Origin: an uncultured Clostridia bacterium
GTDB taxonomy: Bacteria > Bacillota > Clostridia > Oscillospirales > Ruminococcaceae
Length of the DNA: 12,105 bases
Reading direction: 5' to 3'
NCBI GenBank assembly: GCA_947588775.1
Contig: CANPZQ010000055.1
Span: 1 to 12,105, forward strand
The notes beneath the pieces are model-generated. The model did not search any database, was not told the DNA's origin, and saw nothing but the letters and a program-made list of their open reading frames with translations. A program made the position numbers and the translations under genes. The number at the start of each line of letters is the position of its first letter. The first letter of the stretch is position 1. Shown piece by piece: positions 1-6,056 of the stretch.

Positions 1-1132
1 ACCAAATTAGGCGGTAGAGCTTGAACTGGTCGGGGGTGAGAGAGCTGCGAATCGACTCCGGGACGAGCTCCGGCATTGTCGGGCGAATCGCCTCATGGGC
101 GTCCTGGACGTTTGAGCCGCCCGCGCGGTAGTTTTTCGGGGTTTTCGGAAGATAGCCGGGGCCGTATGCCGAGCTTATGAAGTCGCGGGCCGCAGCCTTG
201 GCCTCGTCGGAAATCCTCAGAGAGTCGGTTCTCATGTATGTTATAAGGCCGGTAGGGCCGAGATTTTCAATATCGACGCCCTCGTAGAGCTCCTGCGCGA
301 CGTTCATCGTCCTTCGCGACTGGAATCCGAGCCGCTGGGCGGCGTCCTGTAAAAGCGTTGACGTCGAAAAAGGAGCGGCCGGAGAACGCTGGCGGGTTCC
401 CTTTTTAACCGAGGCGACGGTGAAATCCGCGCCGTCGATTTGCTTTAAAACCGCGTCGGTTTCTTCCTTCGTTTTGAGGTCGGCTTTTTTGCCGTTTACC
501 GTCGCAAGCTTCGCGGTGAAGGATTTTCGGCTGCCGGCGGCGTTGAGCTTTGCTTCCACAGTCCAGTATTCCACCGGAACGAAGGCTTTAATCTCGTTTT
601 CGCGGTCGACGATCATTCTGACGGCGGCGGACTGAACCCTTCCTGCGGAAAGCCCGCGGCGAACCTTCTTCCACAAAAACGGAGAAAGCTTGTAGCCGAC
701 TATGCGGTCCAAAATCCGCCTCGCCTGCTGGGCGTTCACGATGTTCATGTCAATCGTTCGCGGAGAGGCCATTCCCGCCTCAACGCCGGTTTTTGTTATT
801 TCGTTGAAGGTTACGCGGTTCTTTTCGGCCATGTCGAAGCCCAAAAGCGTCGCAAGGTGCCATGAAATCGCCTCGCCCTCGCGGTCGGGGTCGGTCGCGA
901 AGTAGACGTGGTCCGACTTTTTCGCAAGCGCGCGGATTTCGTCGATTACCTTCTCCTTGCCGCTGATGTTTTCGTAGGTCGGCTTAAAGCCGTGCTCGAT
1001 GTCGACCGAGAGCTTCGATTTGGGAAGGTCCCTGACATGCCCCTTGCAGGCGACGACCTTATAGCCGCTGCCGAGGGTGTTCTGGACGGTGTGAATCTTA
1101 GAGGGCGACTCAAGTATGATTAAATCTGACAT
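1..1132 (-). CDS. topA: DNA topoisomerase I (type IA), 3' end cut by the window
   Basis: Relaxes negatively supercoiled DNA by cutting one strand through a 5'-phosphotyrosine. I translated 377 codons by hand from an ATG at 1132; the C-terminal part lies beyond base 1. The TOPRIM domain opens the protein (LIILESPSK, GHVRDLP) and holds the metal-binding residues in TDPDREGEAIS (D81, D83, E86). The family-typical QQARRILDRIVGYKLSP and LSAGRVQSAAVRMIVDRE follow. The predicted active-site tyrosine is Y299 in GLITYMRTDS, and DAHEAIRPT appears near residue 344. The start is supported by AGAGGT a few bases upstream and by a gap of only 27 bp after dprA, which suggests cotranscription. The dprA-topA order is common in Firmicutes. 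Identity is very secure; only the missing 3' part cannot be judged. Confidence 0.97.
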   Translation of the reverse strand, partial: MSDLIILESPSKIHTVQNTLGSGYKVVACKGHVRDLPKSKLSVDIEHGFKPTYENISGKEKVIDEIRALAKKSDHVYFATDPDREGEAISWHLATLLGFDMAEKNRVTFNEITKTGVEAGMASPRTIDMNIVNAQQARRILDRIVGYKLSPFLWKKVRRGLSAGRVQSAAVRMIVDRENEIKAFVPVEYWTVEAKLNAAGSRKSFTAKLATVNGKKADLKTKEETDAVLKQIDGADFTVASVKKGTRQRSPAAPFSTSTLLQDAAQRLGFQSRRTMNVAQELYEGVDIENLGPTGLITYMRTDSLRISDEAKAAARDFISSAYGPGYLPKTPKNYRAGGSNVQDAHEAIRPTMPELVPESIRSSLTPDQFKLYRLIW

Positions 1133-1159
1133 TTTTTACCTCTTATCTTTGCCGGTTAA

Positions 1160-2398
1160 TTATTTTATTTTCAGCCTGTTGCCGGGGAGCGAGCTTATCA
1201 GCCCGTCTAATTCAAGCTCGGTGACAAACGCCTCGACCTCCGCAACGTCGGGGATTCCGAGGGATATTTCGTCGATGTGGACCTCGCCGTGCGAAAGAAT
1301 AAAATCGTAAATCTCCTTTTTCGTCCCGAAAAGACAGGCGGGGTCGCCGTAAACCATCGCCGCCGGGGAAAATTCCGCGGGGTTCGGCGGGGTATCCGGC
1401 TTTTCGGGGGATTTATCCTTCGCGGGCCTCTTTGATGGCCGCTTTTTCGACGGCTCGCCGTCCGAGGATACGGGCATCGCGGGCTTCGGAACCTCCGCGC
1501 CCGCACGAAGCTTATGCGGATAGAGGCCGATATATTCGTTGATAACGTCCTCGCTGCCGAAAACCGGCTTCGCGCCGTCGCGCAAAAGCCCGATAACTCC
1601 GCCGTATGCTTCGTCGTACAAATCGTGCGGCGGGACGCAGAAAATATCCTTCCCCTGGGAAAGCGCGAAGGAAGCCGTGCTGAGCGGGCCGCCGTGCGGG
1701 GCGCACTGGATTATCAGGGTGCCGAGGCCGATTCCCGAGAGGATTCTGTTTCTTGCACGAAAGCCGAGGGTCGTCGCCTTTGCGTCGGGCGGGTATTCGC
1801 TTATAATCGCGCCGCCCTTCGCGACGATTGTTTCCTTCGCGTCGGCGTTTTCCTTAGGATAGTCGTAGGAAATCCCGCAGGGCAGAACGGCTATCGTTCT
1901 CCCGCCGGCTTTTATCGCCGAGCGGTGCGCGACGCTGTCGAGGCCGACGGCGAAGCCGCTTGCGATGATAACTCCCCTGCCGGCAAGCTCGGAGCATATT
2001 CTTGACCCGACGTTTACGGAATATTCGCTCGGGTGCCTTGTGCCGACGGCGGTTATTACGACGCTGTCGTCGATTCCCGAGATGTCGCCGCGGTAGTATA
2101 ACAGCGCGGGCGGGTTGTATATTTCGCGGAGCCTGTCGGGAAAGAGCGGGTCGCTGAACGTCGCGATTTCTATTCCGCGCTCCTCGCAGAGCTTCGAGAG
2201 CTTTACCGCCTGATTCATGCCGGCGGAGCGGACGTATCTCAAATCGTTCGGGAGGATATATGTATAGTCCCCCGAGGTGATTTTTTCGCATGCCTCGACG
2301 ACGGATTTATAGTGTGACAGCACCGCCCACTTGTGGGAATTGGCCGCCCCGAAGGCGAGCGTAAGCCATATCCAGCAGTCCTTTTCGGTGTATTCCAC
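1160..2398 (-). CDS. dprA: DNA-processing protein DprA/Smf with winged-helix C-terminus
   Basis: DprA binds incoming single-stranded DNA and loads RecA during natural transformation; it also occurs in species not known to be competent. The 412-residue protein has an N-terminal helical part, then YNPPALLYYRGD (about 95-105). The Rossmann-like DprA fold runs from about 113 to 285, with AVGTRHPSEYS, ASGFAVGLDSVAH, AVLPCGISYDYP and FRARNRILSG. A Lys/Pro/Ser-rich linker (about 300-345) joins this to a C-terminal winged-helix-like region (about 357-412). The segment IIQCAPHGGPLSTA is a looser version of the usual ExxxxSGSLxTA stretch. The start is GTG, eight bases after GGAGG. That site overlaps the end of the upstream methyltransferase gene, whose stop is only 4 bp away, so translation is probably coupled. 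Family assignment is firm; a role in competence is inference. Confidence 0.93.
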   Translation of the reverse strand: MEYTEKDCWIWLTLAFGAANSHKWAVLSHYKSVVEACEKITSGDYTYILPNDLRYVRSAGMNQAVKLSKLCEERGIEIATFSDPLFPDRLREIYNPPALLYYRGDISGIDDSVVITAVGTRHPSEYSVNVGSRICSELAGRGVIIASGFAVGLDSVAHRSAIKAGGRTIAVLPCGISYDYPKENADAKETIVAKGGAIISEYPPDAKATTLGFRARNRILSGIGLGTLIIQCAPHGGPLSTASFALSQGKDIFCVPPHDLYDEAYGGVIGLLRDGAKPVFGSEDVINEYIGLYPHKLRAGAEVPKPAMPVSSDGEPSKKRPSKRPAKDKSPEKPDTPPNPAEFSPAAMVYGDPACLFGTKKEIYDFILSHGEVHIDEISLGIPDVAEVEAFVTELELDGLISSLPGNRLKIK

Positions 2399-2402
2399 GG
2401 TC

Positions 2403-3200
2403 TTAACCTCCCCTGCAGAGCTCCCATAAAAACAGCGCGGCGGCGGTGGCGGCGTTCAGGGATTCCGCGTTGCCGCTCATCTTTATCGTAAGCCGCTCGG
2501 AGCATAGCGCGGCTTCTTCTTCGCTTAAACCGCTGCCCTCGTTTCCGATTACTACCGCCGCGCCGTCGGGAAAGCCGTATTCGCGAAGGCTTTTCGCCGT
2601 CTTATCGACGACCGCCGCGCAGACGGTTATATTTTTCGCCCTGAGGCCGCTTATAACCTCTTCGTAAGGGATTTCCGCTTCAAACTGGACCCTGAAGAGC
2701 GAACCCATCGTCGAGCGGACGGTTTTCGGATTGTATACGTCGCAGCAGCCGCAAAGAAATACGCCGTCGGTTCCGACCGCGTCGGCGGTTCTAAGGACGG
2801 TTCCGACGTTGCCGGGGTCCTGAAGTCGGTTTAAAACGAGAAATCTGCCCTTTGCTTCTATTTTATCCAAATAAAGCTTTTTGTCAAGTCTTGGCGCGAC
2901 GGCGTAAAGCCCCTGCGGCTCCTCGGTTTCGGAGAGCTTTCGCGAAACCTCGCCGGTAACGCCGAAAACCCTTCCCGGAAAGCGGGAAAGAAGCGTTTCA
3001 AATTCCTCCGGAAAGCGCGAAGCGAAGCCCTCGGAGGCGTAAACCGCCGAAAGCGGGACGTTTTCGCCGACTGCGTCGAAGATTATTCTTCTTCCCTCAA
3101 GGACAAACAGGCCGGATTTTTCACGCTCCTGCCTCTTGTCGCGGAGGCGGATATATTCCTTTATTTTCGGGTTTTCGCGGCTTGTAATAAGATTATCCAT
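2403..3200 (-). CDS. TrmH/SpoU-family RNA 2'-O-methyltransferase
   Basis: Predicted S-adenosylmethionine-dependent 2'-O-ribose methyltransferase acting on rRNA or tRNA; the target nucleotide cannot be read from the sequence. From ATG 3200 the protein has 265 residues. The N-terminal SpoU substrate-binding domain (about 5-100) contains RLRDKRQ and GLFVLEGRR. The knotted SPOUT catalytic domain follows, with its three motifs: LQDPGNVGTVLRTADAVG (127-144), VVIGNEGSGLS (216-226) and the end motif MSGNAESLNAATAAALF (241-257). An in-frame start at 3242 would sit inside the rplT terminator hairpin, whereas 3200 is preceded by GAGGTGA. A homologous gene often follows rplT in Firmicutes, where it is named YsgA-like. 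The gene follows that terminator and leads directly into dprA and topA; no convincing promoter is visible between the terminator and the start. Confidence 0.92.
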   Translation of the reverse strand: MDNLITSRENPKIKEYIRLRDKRQEREKSGLFVLEGRRIIFDAVGENVPLSAVYASEGFASRFPEEFETLLSRFPGRVFGVTGEVSRKLSETEEPQGLYAVAPRLDKKLYLDKIEAKGRFLVLNRLQDPGNVGTVLRTADAVGTDGVFLCGCCDVYNPKTVRSTMGSLFRVQFEAEIPYEEVISGLRAKNITVCAAVVDKTAKSLREYGFPDGAAVVIGNEGSGLSEEEAALCSERLTIKMSGNAESLNAATAAALFLWELCRGG

Positions 3201-3228
3201 CGTCACCTCGCGGGTATATGCAATACGC

Positions 3229-3255
3229 AAAAACACGCTCAAAAGGAGCGTGTTT
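3229..3255 (-). terminator. Intrinsic terminator after rplT
   Basis: On the minus strand a perfect 10-bp stem, AAACACGCTC/GAGCGTGTTT, encloses a five-base loop (3241-3245). A run of five T follows, three of them within the stem. It lies 8 bp past the rplT stop and before the methyltransferase start, so it probably ends most infC-rpmI-rplT transcripts. The T-run is short, and some readthrough into the downstream genes is plausible. Confidence 0.85.
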
Positions 3256-3263
3256 CAGATTTT

Positions 3264-3620
3264 TTAATTGAGAGCCGCCTTAGCCTGCTCGACAATCGCG
3301 GTAAAGCCCGCGGGGTCGTTAATGGCGATTTCGGAAAGCATCTTTCTGTTGAGAACGACGCCGGCTTTCTTAAGTCCGTTCATCAGGGTGGAGTAGTTCA
3401 TTCCGTTCATCTTCGCGGCGGCGGAAATGCGGGCAATCCAGAGCTGACGGAATTCGCGCTTTTTCTGCTTCCTTCCGATATATGCGTAGTTGCCGGATTT
3501 CATAACGGCCTGTTTCGCCATCTTGAAATGCTTGGATTTTGAACCCCAGTAGCCCTTTGCGAGCTTTAAGGTCTTGTTTCTTCTCTTGCGGGTCATCATT
3601 GCTCCCTTAACACGAGCCAT
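3264..3620 (-). CDS. rplT: 50S ribosomal protein L20
   Basis: Primary 23S rRNA-binding protein needed early in 50S assembly. In low-GC Gram-positives L20 is also the repressor of its own operon, binding the infC leader. The 118 residues match the family's usual length. The sequence is full-length and typical, with MARVKG at the start, the basic RKRRNKTLKLAKGYWG, and YAYIGRKQKKREFRQLWIAR (46-65). The C-terminal globular part contains YSTLMNGLKKAGVVLNRKML. The start is preceded by GGAGGT with a seven-base spacer. It is the last gene of the infC-rpmI-rplT operon, 52 bp after rpmI, and a clear terminator lies just downstream. Confidence 0.98.
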   Translation of the reverse strand: MARVKGAMMTRKRRNKTLKLAKGYWGSKSKHFKMAKQAVMKSGNYAYIGRKQKKREFRQLWIARISAAAKMNGMNYSTLMNGLKKAGVVLNRKMLSEIAINDPAGFTAIVEQAKAALN

Positions 3621-3672
3621 AGCTTATACCTCCGTAAATTTAAAAAGTAATTTTCCTTACAACCCGTGCGGT

Positions 3673-3876
3673 TTATTTGTAAGGGATGGTTTTTCTGAGT
3701 GCCTCAATGTTCGCGCTCGACGCGTATGCGGTGCCTCTGGCGATTCTCTTTGCCTTGTGGTCCTTGGAAACAAGGCGGTGCCTCTTGTAAGCGTGCTGGA
3801 ACTTTACCTTGCCGGTGGCGGTGAAGTCGAAGCGTTTTTTGGAACCCGAATGGGTCTTTACCTTGATTTTTGCCAT
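3673..3876 (-). CDS. rpmI: 50S ribosomal protein L35
   Basis: Small basic protein of the large ribosomal subunit. The 67 residues agree with the family, and the signature KIKVKTHSGSKKRFDFTATG is followed by GKVKFQHAYKRHRL. The C-terminus ends in RKTIPYK, again typical. The start is preceded by AGGAGG with an eight-base spacer. It is the middle gene of the infC-rpmI-rplT operon, 24 bp after infC. Because rplT comes next in the same transcript, L20-mediated control of the leader should affect this gene too; that is inferred from the Bacillus subtilis system. Confidence 0.98.
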   Translation of the reverse strand: MAKIKVKTHSGSKKRFDFTATGKVKFQHAYKRHRLVSKDHKAKRIARGTAYASSANIEALRKTIPYK

Positions 3877-3900
3877 TTTTGTATCCTCCTAAAATAATTA

Positions 3901-4422
3901 TTACTGTTTTTTCGGGGAAACGAGAAGGACGATGTTGCGTCCCTCGACCTTGCTCGGCTTATCGAATACGCCATACTCAGCCACGGCTTCCTTAAACTGG
4001 TCAAGAAGCTGTGTGCTCAGCTCGGAGTGAATCGCGGCTCCCTTGCGGAACTGAAGCTTGATTGAAACCTTTACCTTGTCGCCGCCCTTCAGGAACTTTA
4101 TCGCCTGATTGACCTTTGTGTTGAAGTCGTTGGTGTCGATTTTCGAGGTTATCCTTACCTCCTTGACATCGACGGTTCTCTGATTCTTTCTTGCTTCCTT
4201 TTCGCGCTTGGACTGCTCGAAGCAGTATTTCGCGTAGTCCATAATCTTGCAGACGGGCGGATTTGCCGCCGGGGCGATTTTTACAAGGTCCATATCCTTC
4301 GAGGCGGCGATATTGAGGGCCTCCTTGGAGGAAATGATTCCGAGCTGGCTTCCGTCCGAGTCGATGACTCTAATCTGCGGGTCGCGGATTTCTTCGTTGA
4401 TTTGGTGCTCCATGCTGGCTAT
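3901..4422 (-). CDS. infC: Translation initiation factor IF-3, probably started at ATA
   Basis: IF-3 binds the 30S subunit, prevents premature 50S joining and proofreads the start codon and initiator tRNA. The N-domain contains INEEIRDPQIRVIDSDGSQL and the conserved NPPVCKIMDYAKY, then a Lys-rich linker (SKREKEARKNQ). The C-domain begins at VKEVRITSKIDTNDF. The first ATG (4413, 170 aa) is 16 bases from the only good ribosome binding site. An in-frame ATA at 4422-4420 lies seven bases from GGAGGTG and would add three residues (173 aa). infC genes are well known for ATT, ATC or ATA starts, which let IF-3 repress its own synthesis, so I prefer the ATA. An oddity is that the usual FRGREMAH stretch of the C-domain reads FRKGAAIH here. 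Identity is certain; the start is probable. Confidence 0.93.
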   Translation of the reverse strand: MASMEHQINEEIRDPQIRVIDSDGSQLGIISSKEALNIAASKDMDLVKIAPAANPPVCKIMDYAKYCFEQSKREKEARKNQRTVDVKEVRITSKIDTNDFNTKVNQAIKFLKGGDKVKVSIKLQFRKGAAIHSELSTQLLDQFKEAVAEYGVFDKPSKVEGRNIVLLVSPKKQ

Positions 4423-4429
4423 GGCGCAA

Positions 4430-4436
4430 CACCTCC
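4430..4436 (-). promoter_or_regulatory. Ribosome binding site that decides the infC start
   Basis: The minus strand reads GGAGGTG here. Seven bases separate it from the in-frame ATA codon and sixteen from the first ATG. The spacing fits the ATA and is too long for the ATG. No second Shine-Dalgarno-like sequence lies nearer the ATG. Confidence 0.7.
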
Positions 4437-4450
4437 AATAAGTGAGAATT

Positions 4451-4478
4451 TAAAAGAGCGCAGCATTCCGCCGCGCTC
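4451..4478 (-). terminator. Attenuator hairpin in the infC leader
   Basis: On the minus strand GAGCGCGGC pairs with GCTGCGCTC (nine pairs, one of them G-U) around the five-base loop GGAAT. TTTTAAATT follows directly. The hairpin lies inside the leader, 15 bases ahead of the infC ribosome binding site. That placement suggests a conditional terminator rather than the end of another gene. The T-run is short, so its strength is uncertain. Confidence 0.7.
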
Positions 4479-4586
4479 CGTAACCGCAATAACGGCATAA
4501 AAATGCCGCTGACAGCTTAATATCGGCCTCTTCGCCAAAGCTTGAGGCGAGCACGCGCGAACGTGACTGCTTTCTTTACGATGGGT

Positions 4587-4615
4587 ATTATAGCAGATTG
4601 GGGCGGGGTTGTCAA
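4587..4615 (-). promoter_or_regulatory. Consensus sigma-A promoter of the infC operon
   Basis: On the minus strand TTGACA (4610-4615) and TATAAT (4587-4592) are both perfect and are separated by 17 bases. A TG one base before the -10 box adds an extended -10 element. The predicted start is near 4580. It is an unusually complete promoter, suiting a highly expressed translation operon. Confidence 0.92.
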
Positions 4616-4623
4616 GGGGGAGG

Positions 4624-4636
4624 AAAAAATTTTTTT
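4624..4636 (-). promoter_or_regulatory. A/T tract upstream of the infC promoter, UP-element-like
   Basis: An uninterrupted run of six A then seven T (plus-strand reading) lies about 45 to 57 bases before the predicted infC start. That is where UP elements contact the RNA polymerase alpha subunit. The flanks are G/C-rich, so the tract stands out. Function is inferred from position and composition. Confidence 0.5.
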
Positions 4637-4702
4637 GAGGGGGGAGAAGGGATACATTTAAATATACGGTCTGGCCGCATATTTATATTGGCTGCGCCGC
4701 GC

Positions 4703-4732
4703 TTGACACCATTCATTATTAAAGGTTATAAT
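4703..4732 (+). promoter_or_regulatory. Sigma-A type promoter of the ECF/ABC operon
   Basis: TTGACA (4703-4708) and TATAAT (4727-4732) are perfect hexamers separated by 18 bases. Transcription should begin near 4739. It suggests that the operon has basal housekeeping-sigma transcription rather than relying only on its own ECF sigma factor. Confidence 0.85.
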
Positions 4733-4799
4733 CTGCCCAGCCCGAAAAAAATCTGCCGTAATAAAACTATCCCCTCCCGGATTTCGTATATACTTATGC

Positions 4800-4810
4800 A
4801 AGGCGGTGAG
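4800..4810 (+). promoter_or_regulatory. Ribosome binding site that decides the sigma factor start
   Basis: AAGGCGGTGAG differs from the ideal AAGGAGGTGA by one base in its core. The core GGCGG ends seven bases before the GTG at 4814. The in-frame ATG at 4796 lies before this site and so cannot use it. Confidence 0.7.
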
Positions 4811-4813
4811 AAT

Positions 4814-5359
4814 GTGGCTTCGGACGAAAAACTGGTCAGGCGAATCCTGCGGCGGCAAAGGGAAGCCGCGGACGAGCTTTTTGAGCGATATTACACGAAA
4901 ATTTATGCCTATGTCTACCGCCAAACGGGCGCGGTAGATTTGGCGCGCGACATAACGCAGGACATTTTTCTGACTGTTTTCACATCGCTCGGAACCTTCG
5001 ACGGCAGAGCTTCGTTTCGCACATGGCTGTATAAAATTGCCGCGAACAAAGTAACCGACTGTTACCGAAGCCGTGCCCACCGGGAAGCGGTGCTTTCGGA
5101 GCCTTTGGAGGACGCTTGCGATAACGTTTCGGACGGATTTGACATAGAACGGCTTTTGGAATGTCGGGAGGATATTCAGGCGGTCATGGAAACCGTTTCG
5201 CAGTTTGAGCCGTCCCGTGCAGTTGTATTTCAGATGAAAATTTTCGGAGAGATGACGTTCGCGGAAATCGCCGCACAGCTCGGCATCTCGGAAAACACGG
5301 TCAAAACGCGCTTTTACACGGTTTTGCGGAAAATAAGAAAGGAGCGGGAAAATGATTGA
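4814..5359 (+). CDS. ECF-family RNA polymerase sigma factor
   Basis: Directs RNA polymerase to alternative promoters, usually in response to an extracytoplasmic signal. From GTG 4814 the protein has 181 residues, the normal ECF size, with only regions 2 and 4. Region 2 (about 22-88) includes ELFERYYTKIYAYVYRQTG, the core-binding DITQDIFLTVF and SFRTWLYKIAANKVTDCYR. Region 4 (about 122-176) ends in the helix-turn-helix MTFAEIAAQLGISENTVKTR. An in-frame extension to 4598 would add 72 unconvincing residues across the promoter, and the ATG at 4796 precedes the ribosome binding site, so GTG is preferred. The gene overlaps the next by 8 bp, coupling it to a membrane protein that may regulate it. 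The arrangement recalls Bacillus SigY; which ECF group it belongs to was not determined. Confidence 0.93.
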   Translation: MASDEKLVRRILRRQREAADELFERYYTKIYAYVYRQTGAVDLARDITQDIFLTVFTSLGTFDGRASFRTWLYKIAANKVTDCYRSRAHREAVLSEPLEDACDNVSDGFDIERLLECREDIQAVMETVSQFEPSRAVVFQMKIFGEMTFAEIAAQLGISENTVKTRFYTVLRKIRKEREND

Positions 5360-6056
5360 AATTAAATATCCCTCGCGTGAGGAAATCGAAAAATGCAGAA
5401 AAACGGTAATCTCGGCGGCTGTATCACGCAAAAAAATCCGACGTCCGGGGCTTAAAACCGTATTTTACGGCTGCGGGGCGGCGGGGTTTATCAGCGTTCT
5501 GATTTACGCGCTGCTCTGGTGGCTCTGCTTAAGTCTGCGGCATATGGACGCGGTTCGTGCCGGGGTCGCAATACTCGGAATTTATCCGCTTACCTACTTC
5601 GTGTTCAACTTTCTGTCCGTATTTTCGGAGGAACAGAGCGAGATAATCGAGCTGAAATCGGTGCTTCGGTTCCCCTATTTTTACATTGTCGCGCTGCGCA
5701 CGCTCTATGCCTCCGTCGCGGCCGTATTCATGAATCTGCTGCTCGTTGCGGCTGTTTTTCGGCATTTGAGCGGCGTATGGAGCCTTTGCGCGGCGGGGAC
5801 GGCGTTTACGGTCCTGCTCGCGCTTATGAGCATGAAAATATATCAGAAATTCGGCAGCTCCGCGGCGATTTGCGCGCTTCCGGCCGTCTGGACGGCGGTA
5901 TGCGCACTTGCCGTCGGGTCGGAAAGCGGAGCGTTAATATTTAATCGTCTTATCAATATTATCCCGCTTGCGGTGCATATTACCGTCGCGGCGGCAAGCT
6001 TTACGGGAATTGTTTTATATGTCGGAAAGGTGGAAATCAAGTATGCTGACCGTTGA
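5352..6056 (+). CDS. Six-helix membrane protein, candidate anti-sigma factor or transporter accessory
   Basis: I do not recognise a named family. The 234 residues begin with a charged cytoplasmic tail of about 36 residues (IKYPSREEIEKCRKTVISAA, then SRKKIRR). Six hydrophobic segments follow at about 38-60, 69-91, 113-136, 142-162, 170-190 and 200-224, so both ends are probably cytoplasmic. There is no zinc-finger HxxxCxxC motif and no large extracytoplasmic sensor domain. The ATG overlaps the sigma gene (ATGATTGA junction), and the next gene starts 14 bp before this one ends. The position directly after an ECF sigma gene and the short basic/acidic tail make a membrane-anchored anti-sigma role the best guess. 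A transporter accessory role is the main alternative; neither is shown by a diagnostic motif. Confidence 0.75.
   Translation: MIEIKYPSREEIEKCRKTVISAAVSRKKIRRPGLKTVFYGCGAAGFISVLIYALLWWLCLSLRHMDAVRAGVAILGIYPLTYFVFNFLSVFSEEQSEIIELKSVLRFPYFYIVALRTLYASVAAVFMNLLLVAAVFRHLSGVWSLCAAGTAFTVLLALMSMKIYQKFGSSAAICALPAVWTAVCALAVGSESGALIFNRLINIIPLAVHITVAAASFTGIVLYVGKVEIKYADR

Larger units (their letters stand above)
4423..4580 (-). ncRNA. infC leader, L20-leader-like attenuator
   Basis: The stretch from the predicted transcription start (about 4580) to infC is about 158 nt and carries no coding frame of note. It holds a small hairpin (CGGCAT-TTTT-ATGCCG, 4493-4508) and, nearer infC, the terminator hairpin at 4456-4478. 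The segment GCGGCAT (4503-4509) can pair with ATGCCGT (4492-4498) or with ATGCTGC (4460-4466), which belongs to the loop and 3' arm of the terminator, so two exclusive folds exist. In Bacillus subtilis the infC-rpmI-rplT leader is controlled by L20 through premature termination, and an L20-leader RNA family is recognised in Firmicutes. Assignment to that family rests on position and architecture; I could not match a covariance model. Confidence 0.6.
4423..4813. other. Divergent intergenic region between infC and the ECF operon
   Basis: This gap of 391 bp contains no gene that I can support. Reading from infC outwards it holds the infC leader, the infC promoter and its A/T tract on the minus strand. 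An AT-rich stretch (about 4650-4690) follows, then the plus-strand promoter and a 5' untranslated region of about 75 nt of the ECF operon. The -35 boxes of the two promoters are about 90 bp apart. I found no clear ECF-type promoter (AAC at -35, CGT at -10). Confidence 0.7.

Noticed and set aside
3201..3228. Promoter for the methyltransferase-dprA-topA group
   Set aside because: Only about 28 bp lie between the terminator and the start, and no -35/-10 pair with proper spacing was found.
3201..3242. Longer methyltransferase starting at 3242
   Set aside because: The extra 14 codons begin inside the rplT terminator hairpin; ATG 3200 has its own GAGGTGA.
4493..4508. Small CGGCAT hairpin as an independent terminator
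   Set aside because: The stem has only six pairs and is not followed by a T-run; it fits better as part of the leader's alternative fold.
4598..4813. In-frame extension of the sigma factor to an ATG at 4598, or to the ATG at 4796
   Set aside because: The long form crosses the TTGACA/TATAAT promoter and lacks any ECF similarity. The ATG at 4796 precedes the ribosome binding site that fits GTG 4814.
4658..5431. 257-codon reading frame on the minus strand opposite the sigma gene
   Set aside because: It has no recognisable domain and lies antisense to a clear ECF sigma factor and its promoter.
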